NCBI GenBank assembly: GCA_002343455.1
Contig: DDSR01000279.1
Location: forward strand, 1-20,743
DNA length: 20,743 bases
Direction of reading: 5' to 3'
Origin: Deltaproteobacteria bacterium UBA2385
Lineage (GTDB): Bacteria > Myxococcota_A > UBA796 > UBA2385
Below the pieces are notes generated by a model. It had not been told where the DNA came from. It saw only the letters and a list, made by a program, of their open reading frames with translations, and made no database searches. A program made the translations under genes and the position numbers. Positions 6,945 to 13,077 of this stretch are shown piece by piece (within the stretch, counting starts at the first letter, position 1; each line of letters opens with the position of its first letter).

Positions 6945-7943
6945 ATGTCCCGCTACTTCAACACGACTGGTCCGTGCGACCGGGAGCAGCACTACATGCT
7001 GCCGCCCCTGCCGCGCCTCCCCGAGCTCCGCCGCCTGATCGACGAGCGCCGCTTCTACGTCATCCACGCGGCGCGCCAGTCGGGAAAGACGACCGCGGTG
7101 CGGGCCATGGCGGCCGAGCTGCGGGGCGAAGGCATGGTCGCCTTGCACGTCTCGCTGGAGAGCAGCCGGCAGACGCCCAGCCTGGCCGAGGCCGAGCCGC
7201 GCTGGCTCTGGGACATCCGCAACACCGCCAGCCTCTACCTGCCGCCGCAGGACTGCCCGCCCTCGACCAGTGAGCTGACCGGCCCGCCCGGCACGCAGCT
7301 CTCCCAGCTCCTCCAGCGCTGGGCCGCGCGGGTCTTCCCCTTGCCGCTGGTGCTCTTCTTCGACGAGGTGGACACCCTCGAGGGCGAAGCCCTGGTCAGC
7401 TTCCTCGCCCAGCTTCGCGCGGGCTTCGACCACCGTCCCCGCGGCTTCGCCTCCAGCATCGGGCTGGTCGGGATGCGGGACCTGACGGCCCACAACGAGC
7501 AGGGCCTCGCGAGGCACTCGGCCAGCCGGGACAACCCCTTCAACATCAAGTCGCACTCCCTGCTGTTGCGCTCGTTCTCGCAGATCGAGCTGGCGGAGCT
7601 GTACGGCCAGCACACCGAGGAGACCGGCCAGGAGTTCACGCCCGAGGCGCTGCGGATGGCCTACGAGCTCACCGCCGGGCAGCCCTACCTGGTCAACGCG
7701 CTCGGCTACTACCTGACCCGCGAGGCCCCCGTCCCGGTGGAGCGGGCCATCAGCCCCGAGGACATCGTTCGGGCGCGCGAGCGCATCATGGTCGCCCGGA
7801 CCGGCTACCTGGAGAACCTCTCGGACCTGCTGCGCGAGCGTCGAAGCGGCCGCAGCTCTTCGCCTCGCAGCCTGGAGAGCCTGCTCACCGAGTCGGACGA
7901 GCCGCTGGACGAGGACAGCACGGCGTCCATCCTCGTCTGCTGA
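6945..7943 (+). CDS. AAA-like P-loop ATPase, short C-terminus
   Basis: 332 residues from the ATG at 6945. The start FNTTGPCDREQHYMLPP followed by an arginine-rich helix, then the P-loop HAARQSGKTTAVRAM (Walker A), and LVLFFDEVDTL (Walker B) are characteristic of the 'AAA-like domain' ATPases, often found in large paralogous sets in myxobacteria, cyanobacteria and environmental genomes. AYELTAGQPYLVNALG is the conserved helix of the lid. Relatives commonly run to 500 residues or more, with a winged-helix and nuclease-like C-terminal part. Here the homology fades after the LSDLLRERR segment, and the protein ends in a Ser/Asp-rich tail. It may therefore lack its effector domain or be a natural short form. 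Function is not established for the family (STAND/defence-like roles are only suggested). It converges on RNase G across a poly-C tract. Confidence 0.82.
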   Translation: MSRYFNTTGPCDREQHYMLPPLPRLPELRRLIDERRFYVIHAARQSGKTTAVRAMAAELRGEGMVALHVSLESSRQTPSLAEAEPRWLWDIRNTASLYLPPQDCPPSTSELTGPPGTQLSQLLQRWAARVFPLPLVLFFDEVDTLEGEALVSFLAQLRAGFDHRPRGFASSIGLVGMRDLTAHNEQGLARHSASRDNPFNIKSHSLLLRSFSQIELAELYGQHTEETGQEFTPEALRMAYELTAGQPYLVNALGYYLTREAPVPVERAISPEDIVRARERIMVARTGYLENLSDLLRERRSGRSSSPRSLESLLTESDEPLDEDSTASILVC

Positions 7944-7945
7944 GG

Positions 7946-7956
7946 CCCCCCCCCCC
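7946..7956. repeat. Homopolymer tract of 11 C
   Basis: Eleven consecutive C directly after the ATPase stop, in the 36-bp gap before the RNase G stop. With the GGGG at about 7970 a weak C/G stem is possible, but there is no T-run, so this is not called a terminator. Length may be uncertain or slippage-prone. Confidence 0.8.
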
Positions 7957-7979
7957 GCTGTTTCGGGTAGGGGCGCAGC

Positions 7980-7992
7980 CTAGCGGCTGTAG
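7980..7992. repeat. Degenerate CTAGC palindrome (11/13) at RNase G stop
   Basis: CTAGCGGCTGTAG, two mismatches from CTAGCGGCGCTAG. It includes the last CTAG tetramer of the window and supplies the TAG stop of the RNase G gene, as copy 2 does for the amidohydrolase gene. It could be coincidence, since the codons for a C-terminal Ser-Arg plus TAG alone give most of it. Confidence 0.35.
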
Positions 7993-9509
7993 ACCTCGTA
8001 GCGCTCCAGGTGGAAGTGGCCCATGGCCCGCACGACGACGCGCTTGGCGACGCGGCGCTCCAGCTCTTCCAGGCTGTCGAACTCGTCCCCGTACAGCAGG
8101 TCGGCGACCTCGGGGTGGGCGTTGACGTAGACCACCTCGGACTGACGGCTGCGGTTGGCCTCGCGCTGCGACTCGCGGAGGATGTCGTAGACGACCGTGG
8201 AGCGGCTGCGGGTGCTGCCTCGGCCTTCGCAGTAGTGGCACTGCTCGCTGATGCTCTGGACCAGGTTCTCCTGGACGCGCTTGCGGGTCATCTCGACCAG
8301 GCCGAGCTCGCTGATCTTCAGGACGTTGGTGCGGGCCCGGTCGTCGCGCAGCTCTTCTTCAAGGGCGCGGTAGACCCGCTCGCGGTTGGCGGCCTTCTCC
8401 ATGTCGATGAAGTCGAGGATGATGATTCCGCCGATGTTGCGCAGCCGGAGCTGGTAGACGATCTCCTTGATGGCCTCGAGGTTGATGGCCAGGGTGGTCT
8501 CTTCCAGGCTGGACTTGCCGACGAACTTGCCGGAGTTGACGTCGATGGCGGTGAGCGCCTCGGCGTGGTCGATGACCAGGTAGCCGCCGGACTTGAGCCA
8601 GACCTTGCGGCCCAGGCTGCGGCTGATCTCGGTCTCGATCCCGAAGGTGTCGAAGATCGGGTCGGCGCCGCGGTAGAGCTGGACCCGCTCACGCAGGGCC
8701 GGCATGAAGTCGGCCATGAAGCCCTGCACCCGGGCGAAGATGTCGCGGTCGTCGATGACCATGCGGTCCACCGACTCGCTGAAGGTGTCGCGCACCACCC
8801 GCAGGACCAGGCCGTGGTCGGCGTGGATGCAGCGGGGGGCGGTGGCCTTCACCCGCAGCTCCTGGATGCGGTCCCAGGTGGCGATCAGGTAGTCCATGTC
8901 CTGCTTGATGGCCGTCAGGGGCTTGCCCTGGCAGACCGTGCGGACGATGAAGCCGGCGCCCTCGGGCCGGTTCTTGTCGACGAACTCGCGCAGCTTGCGG
9001 CGCTCCTTGTCGCGGTCGATGCGGCGGCTGATGCCGACGTGGTCGACGGTCGGCATGTAGACGACGTAGCGCCCGGGCAGGGTGATGTGGGTGGTGACCC
9101 GCGCGCCCTTGGTGCCGATCGGATCCTTGGCGATCTGGACCAGGATCTCCTGGCCCTCGCGCACGAGGTCCTGGATCGGCGGGTGGCCGGGGCGGGGCTT
9201 GCTGGCCGGGCCGCTCTCGGCCACGGTCATCTCGGGATCGTCGGCCTCCTTGTCGTCGAGCGCGCCCTCGTCCTCGAGGAACTCGGGGTAGATGTCGCCG
9301 GCGTAGAGGAAGGCCGCCCGCTCCAGGCCGATCTCGACGAAGGCGGCCTGCATGCCCGGCAACACCCGGACCACCCGGCCCAGGTAGACGTTGCCGACGA
9401 CGCCGCCCTTGTCTCCGCGATCGATGTGCAGCTCGTCGAGCTGCCCGTTCTTCATGACGGCGAGGCGGGTCTCCCTCCCGGTGCGGTTGACGATGATCTC
9501 GTGTGCCAA
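7980..9509 (-). CDS. rng: Ribonuclease G (RNase E/G family)
   Basis: 509 residues starting at TTG (9509), supported by GGAG six bases upstream and by alignment of MAHEIIVNRTGRETR with the usual RNase G start. The S1 domain begins at VGNVYLGRVVRVLPGMQAAFVEIG (about 38-61) and is interrupted by an acidic, Pro-containing insert (about 75-112) before VREGQEILVQIAKDPIGTKG. The 5'-sensor/RNase H-like and DNase I-like core follows. Mg-binding Asp323 lies in TAIDVNSGKF and Asp366 in GGIIILDFIDM. The Zn-link CHYCEGRG has Cys424 and Cys427. The protein stops after the small domain, without the RNase E scaffold tail. It cleaves single-stranded, AU-rich RNA from a 5'-monophosphate end, maturing rRNA and degrading mRNA in the cytoplasm. 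It is preceded by a 276-bp gap, so it probably has its own promoter. Confidence 0.95.
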   Translation of the reverse strand: MAHEIIVNRTGRETRLAVMKNGQLDELHIDRGDKGGVVGNVYLGRVVRVLPGMQAAFVEIGLERAAFLYAGDIYPEFLEDEGALDDKEADDPEMTVAESGPASKPRPGHPPIQDLVREGQEILVQIAKDPIGTKGARVTTHITLPGRYVVYMPTVDHVGISRRIDRDKERRKLREFVDKNRPEGAGFIVRTVCQGKPLTAIKQDMDYLIATWDRIQELRVKATAPRCIHADHGLVLRVVRDTFSESVDRMVIDDRDIFARVQGFMADFMPALRERVQLYRGADPIFDTFGIETEISRSLGRKVWLKSGGYLVIDHAEALTAIDVNSGKFVGKSSLEETTLAINLEAIKEIVYQLRLRNIGGIIILDFIDMEKAANRERVYRALEEELRDDRARTNVLKISELGLVEMTRKRVQENLVQSISEQCHYCEGRGSTRSRSTVVYDILRESQREANRSRQSEVVYVNAHPEVADLLYGDEFDSLEELERRVAKRVVVRAMGHFHLERYEVYSR

Positions 9510-9785
9510 GGTGGTCTCCGGTGGGCCATGGCGCTTCGCCGCTCGGGCGCGCGCTGGCGTCGCGAGCCGGTCAGGCGCGACGACGGGCGGCGACTGCCGA
9601 GGCCCGGATGATTCATGGTGAAAAGGAGGCGCCGTCGCCCGCTCGGGCCGCGCCGGACCCTGAGGTCGAGACGGGCGGCGGGGGCGGGAGAGCAGCGCAT
9701 GGGTCGTGGTCCGAGAGGGTGGCCGGCGAGCCCTGTGCGGGTCGCAAAGCCTGGACCGCCTTCATGGCACAAGTAGAGGCCGTCG
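9510..9785. other. Intergenic stretch upstream of rng
   Basis: 276 bp between the rng start and the end of the phosphoesterase gene. It includes GGAG (complement of 9516-9519) for rng and an AT-richer island (about 9609-9624) that could hold the rng promoter or 5' leader. A 53-codon Arg-rich frame at 9615-9776 (+) is not convincing as a gene. No stable terminator hairpin with a T-run was found. Confidence 0.5.
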
Positions 9786-10883
9786 TCAACGTGCCGGGGG
9801 GGTGCCGAAGCCCTGGGTGCGGATCTCGCCCTCGCGGTCGTCGAACACCACGTGGCGCTCGGGCCAGCGCAGCGCGGCGAGGCCGCCGGCGAAGCCCTCG
9901 GGGCCGGTCCCCCGAAAGGCCCGCTGGATGAAGCGCCGGCCGACGCTGTAGTCGACGCAGAAGACGGTGCCTCGGGGGCCTGCCCAGTGCCAGGGGGACT
10001 CCGCCCGGAATACGTCGACCTTGCCCGGGACGGGCGCCTCCCGGCGGCGCCAATAGTGCCCGACCACGACCGCGGCGTCTTCGTCGTAGGCCTCCCACCA
10101 CGGCGCGCGGGCCACGAAGCGCCAGCGCCCCCCGACGAAGAAGTGCGAGCCCGGCTCGATGAGCTGCTCCAGGCCGCTGGTCAGCACCCGCCAGGGGTTG
10201 TCGTTCTGCTGGCGGGCGTTGCGGGCCTGCTCGGCGGGGAGGTGGCGGTCCGGGCGGGCGCCGGGGTCCTTGAGGCCGGCCCACTGGAGGCGCTCCGCGG
10301 CGGCCGCCGCCAGGATGCCTTCGGCCTGGAGGCGGGCGTCGACCTGCGCTTCGGCGGCGTTGACCAGCTCGCCTACCGATCCCTCGTTCGGAAGGGCCCG
10401 GATGGATGCCTCGTGCCAGCAGGCGTGAACGACACGCAGATCCGGCCGCACCAGGGCCAGGGGGAGGGAGTCGAGGAAGGCCCGGATCTCGGCCACCTCG
10501 GCCGGATCCGGCGGGACGCTGTCGAAGGCGAGGTGGTGCCCCTGGCCGCGCTCGTCCCGCCACTGGTAGCCGTCGTCCGCGTCTCCGAAGAACCAGCCGT
10601 TGCCTTCCTTGCGCTCGCCCTGCAGGATGTTGAGCTCGTGGTTGCCGATGACACAGGAGGCCTGGCCGGACTCCACCAGCCGGCGCACCAGCCGGATCAC
10701 TCCCGGGCTGTCGGGGCCCCGGTCGACGAGGTCGCCTACGAAGACGATCGGCCGCGCCAGCCTGCCCGTGTCGGGGTCGCCGCCCAGGCGGAGGATCAAG
10801 GAGCGCAGGGCCGACAGCTCGCCGTGCACGTCGCCGATGATGTCGAGGGGGCCATCGGGGAGGGGTTGAATCAGGGCTGGCAT
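9786..10883 (-). CDS. PPP-family metallophosphoesterase (ApaH/PrpE-like)
   Basis: 365 residues from the ATG at 10883. The phosphoprotein-phosphatase/diadenosine-tetraphosphatase signature is complete: GDVHGE (Asp18, His20), GDLVDRGPDS (Asp51), GNHE (Asn81-His82), VVHACW, and a late GHYW with the last metal-binding His. A Mn/Fe dimetal site hydrolysing phosphomonoesters or Ap4A-type dinucleotides is expected; protein Ser/Thr phosphatase activity is also possible. A middle insert (about residues 190-270) makes it longer than ApaH (about 280). Start choice: the family-like MPALIQPLPDGPLDIIGD fits 10883, but an ATG at 10967 overlaps the SDR stop as ATGA, like the two upstream junctions, and would add 28 Pro/Ser-rich residues. 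Neither has a good Shine-Dalgarno. Last gene of the peptidase-GH18-SDR operon; probably cytoplasmic. Confidence 0.87.
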   Translation of the reverse strand: MPALIQPLPDGPLDIIGDVHGELSALRSLILRLGGDPDTGRLARPIVFVGDLVDRGPDSPGVIRLVRRLVESGQASCVIGNHELNILQGERKEGNGWFFGDADDGYQWRDERGQGHHLAFDSVPPDPAEVAEIRAFLDSLPLALVRPDLRVVHACWHEASIRALPNEGSVGELVNAAEAQVDARLQAEGILAAAAAERLQWAGLKDPGARPDRHLPAEQARNARQQNDNPWRVLTSGLEQLIEPGSHFFVGGRWRFVARAPWWEAYDEDAAVVVGHYWRRREAPVPGKVDVFRAESPWHWAGPRGTVFCVDYSVGRRFIQRAFRGTGPEGFAGGLAALRWPERHVVFDDREGEIRTQGFGTPPAR

Positions 10884-10928
10884 GGAGGCACCGGGGAGGG
10901 GAGAGGGATCTATGGCGGCGGGCGTCCC

Positions 10929-10952
10929 GTCGACCCTGTTGCTGGGGTCGAC
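10929..10952. repeat. 8-bp perfect inverted repeat between SDR and phosphoesterase
   Basis: GTCGACCC (10929-10936) and GGGTCGAC (10945-10952) flank an 8-base loop. It lies in the 80-bp stretch after the dehydrogenase stop. As RNA it makes a GC-rich hairpin without a U-run, so it is more a candidate processing or attenuation element than an intrinsic terminator. Its presence argues mildly that this stretch is non-coding and that the phosphoesterase starts at 10883. Confidence 0.55.
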
Positions 10953-10963
10953 TCCGCCGCTCC

Positions 10964-11770
10964 TCATCCGCGCCCTGCCGCCGTGTGCCGAGCCCGCTCG
11001 CGCAGCACGTCGAGCACGCCCATCATGCTGAGCATCCGGGGGGCGAGGCCGGGAAAGAGCTGCCCCAGGGCCAGCAGGGGCCGGATGGGACCCGGCGTGA
11101 CCAACACCTCGGCCTGGCCGGCGATGACCTTGCGGACCGCGGCGGTGACGGCGGAGAGCGGCACCTCGCGCAGGGCGAAGGGGGCCTTGATGCCGGTGTC
11201 GGCCCACATGCCGGCCTCGGCCACGAAGCTGGGGCAGACGACGCCGGCATGGACGCCGGTGCCTTGGAGCTCGATGTCCAGGCTGGCGGTGAAGCCGACG
11301 AGGCCGTGCTTGGTAGCGGTGTAGACGGCGTTCCAGGGGGTCGGGGACTTGCCGGACATGGAGGAGACCATCACGATGCAGCCGCGCCCGCGCTCGACCA
11401 TGGCGGGCAGCAGCGCGCGGGTGAGCTGCAGCGGGGCGGTGAGGTTGACGGCGATCTCCTGGTCAATGTCCTCGGGCCGGTGGTCGAGGACCGAGACGGG
11501 GATCTCGACGCCGGCGTTGTTGACCAGCACATCGAGCCCGCCCTCGGCATGCACGGCTGCGACGAGGACGGCCCGGCCCTCGGCCGTTGCAAGGTCGGCG
11601 GCGATGAGGACGGGCTCGGCGCCGGCTGCGCGGACGCGGTCGGCCGCTTCGGCCAGGGACGCGGCATCGCGGGCGACCAGCAGGATCCGGCCTCCCTCCC
11701 GGGCGAGATCGGCGGCGATGGCCAGCCCGATGCCTCGCGAGGCCCCTGTCACGACGATGACGCGCTTCAT
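10964..11770 (-). CDS. Short-chain dehydrogenase/reductase (classical SDR)
   Basis: 268 residues. NAD(P)-binding TGASRGIG (8-15), an Arg at 34 just after the second strand (LLVARDAAS) favouring NADP, NNAG (84-87), and the catalytic Ser137, Tyr150 and Lys154 (YTATK) are all present. The C-terminal tail (about 225-268: GPIRPLLALGQLFPGLAPRML) is hydrophobic and basic, as in membrane-associated acyl or retinol-type SDRs. The oxidised or reduced substrate cannot be read from the sequence. A good ribosome site (AGGAG, complement of 11777-11781, 6 bases before ATG) lies inside the preceding gene, and the start overlaps the GH18 stop as ATGA. Its own stop overlaps an ATG in the same way. Cytoplasmic enzyme in an operon of exported hydrolases. 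Confidence 0.92.
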   Translation of the reverse strand: MKRVIVVTGASRGIGLAIAADLAREGGRILLVARDAASLAEAADRVRAAGAEPVLIAADLATAEGRAVLVAAVHAEGGLDVLVNNAGVEIPVSVLDHRPEDIDQEIAVNLTAPLQLTRALLPAMVERGRGCIVMVSSMSGKSPTPWNAVYTATKHGLVGFTASLDIELQGTGVHAGVVCPSFVAEAGMWADTGIKAPFALREVPLSAVTAAVRKVIAGQAEVLVTPGPIRPLLALGQLFPGLAPRMLSMMGVLDVLRERARHTAAGRG

Positions 11771-13077
11771 ACGACTCTCCTGGGCGCCCGGCGCCTCCGT
11801 CCGACCATCACGAACATCACCAGGGAGAGCGCACCCCCTCCGAGCGGCACGCTGGCGCACCCGCCCTTGGTCTCGCCGTCCTCGCGCCGGCCGAGGCCGC
11901 CCTCTCCCTCGGGACCCTCGTCCTCGCCCAGCCCGCCGTCGCCCAGCCCGCCGTCGCCGGTCTCCCCGGCGGGCCAGCTCGTCTCGTCCTCGACCATCTG
12001 CCAGAAGTCGGGGTCCTCGCCCTCGTAGCCGAGCGCCCAGAAGCCCACGCCCTGCACGCCCTGGTCCACCGACCAGGCGATCTTCTCTCGCAGGCTCTCG
12101 CTGTCGTCGTACCAGAGCTGACCGTCCTCGCGGATTACATACGGCGTGCGCGTGACCTCGTCCCAGAGGCGCCCCTCGGCCTCGGCGATGGGAAGGGCGT
12201 TGACCAGGGTGACCGACGAGCCCGAGGAGCTGGCGGTGCCGGGGACCTCGGCGGGGTTGGCCATGCGCCACTCGTGGCCGTAGCTGGGCAGCCCGACCAC
12301 CAGGCAGTGGGCCGGCGCGCCATTGTCCAGGTAGTCCTGGACGGTCCAGTCCAGCGCGTAGCTGGACCAGGGGCTCTCGCCGTACAGCGGCGCGTTGGGG
12401 CCAGGGTCCCCGCCCGACCAGTGGTAGCCGTAGCCCATGATGAACAGTCCGTCGGAGGCCGCGCAGAGCCGGTCATAGTCGTAGGCCCCGCTCCAGTCGA
12501 CGGCCGGGGTGGCGTGCCAGACCTCGTCCTGCCCCGGCGGGAGGGCCGCCTTGAGCTCCTGCGTGAACAGCACCAGCTCGTCCCGGTAGGCCGAGGACAT
12601 GCCCTCGATGTCGACGTTGACGCCGTCTCCGTCGTAGGCCTGGACCAGGTCCACCAGCTCGGCGATGATCGAGGCCCGCTTGCTGGCCGAGGGCAGGATG
12701 GCGTCGTGCTGCTCGTCGTCGAAGGCGACGACGGTCAGGTGCACCTTCACTCCGGCGGCGTGGGCCAGCGGGACGACCGCCGGGGCGGTGTCGGTCCAGT
12801 AGCGGGTGCCGGAGAGCGTCCCGTCGGTCTCCATGGTCGTGGTGAAGATGGCGAGGTGGGTCAGGCGGGCGAAGTCCAGGGTGGTCGGATCGACCCCCCA
12901 GTAGGGGTGGTAGCCGTAGACGGTGGCGCGCTCGGCGGCCGCAGCGGGCGGCTGAAGGGCCAGAGGAGCCCCTGGCCTGAGCCCTCCAGCCCAGCTCGGG
13001 ACGATGTGGCCGTGCTCGGCCAGCGCCTGGGCGTGAGGCCCGGCGAAGGCGGGGAGGAGGAGGAGCAGCAGGCTCAT
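11767..13077 (-). CDS. Secreted GH18 glycosidase with MYXO-CTERM-like sorting tail
   Basis: 436 residues. A short signal peptide (MSLLLLLLPAFA) is followed by a GH18 barrel: VYGYHPYWG first strand, LTHLAIFTT, the catalytic signature DGVNVDIEG (151-159; general acid Glu158, Asp156), FIMGYGYHWSG, LVVGLPSYGHEW, and the late VGFWALGYEG strand. The DGVN[IV]D[FI]E variant, with Asn replacing the middle Asp of chitinases, is typical of YaaH/SleL-like and chitobiase-like GH18 enzymes acting on peptidoglycan or chito-oligomers, so a cell-wall substrate is more likely than polymeric chitin. After about 370 comes a Gly/Asp/Glu linker with a 15-bp tandem repeat, then GGCASVP, a hydrophobic span (412-425) and an Arg cluster (RRRRAPRR), the three-part MYXO-CTERM-type signal for surface anchoring. 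Start overlaps the peptidase stop (ATGA). Confidence 0.88.
   Translation of the reverse strand: MSLLLLLLPAFAGPHAQALAEHGHIVPSWAGGLRPGAPLALQPPAAAAERATVYGYHPYWGVDPTTLDFARLTHLAIFTTTMETDGTLSGTRYWTDTAPAVVPLAHAAGVKVHLTVVAFDDEQHDAILPSASKRASIIAELVDLVQAYDGDGVNVDIEGMSSAYRDELVLFTQELKAALPPGQDEVWHATPAVDWSGAYDYDRLCAASDGLFIMGYGYHWSGGDPGPNAPLYGESPWSSYALDWTVQDYLDNGAPAHCLVVGLPSYGHEWRMANPAEVPGTASSSGSSVTLVNALPIAEAEGRLWDEVTRTPYVIREDGQLWYDDSESLREKIAWSVDQGVQGVGFWALGYEGEDPDFWQMVEDETSWPAGETGDGGLGDGGLGEDEGPEGEGGLGRREDGETKGGCASVPLGGGALSLVMFVMVGRRRRAPRRVV
11925..11954. repeat. 15-bp tandem repeat (two units) in GH18 linker
   Basis: Two perfect head-to-tail copies of CGCCCAGCCCGCCGT. On the minus strand they encode the doubled Asp-Gly-Gly-Leu-Gly of the linker before the sorting tail. 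In-frame and probably length-variable between strains. Confidence 0.8.

Noticed and set aside
7944..7979. Possible C/G stem between ATPase and rng as bidirectional terminator
   Set aside because: The stem depends on the homopolymer, the loop is about 12 bases, and there is no T-run on either strand.
8010..9611. 533-codon open frame on the plus strand opposite rng
   Set aside because: It mirrors the RNase G codons in a GC-rich genome; the composition (Val/Asp/Gly/Ala/Leu-rich) has no family features, while the minus strand holds a complete RNase G.
9615..9776. 53-codon Arg-rich frame (MVKRRRRR...) in the rng upstream gap
   Set aside because: Composition is what random GC-rich DNA gives, there is no ribosome site before the ATG, and no similarity to a known small protein is evident.
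10884..10967. Upstream ATG (ATGA overlap) as the phosphoesterase start
   Set aside because: Not chosen because the extra 28 residues are Pro/Ser-rich with no family match and contain an inverted repeat; kept as an alternative in the gene entry.
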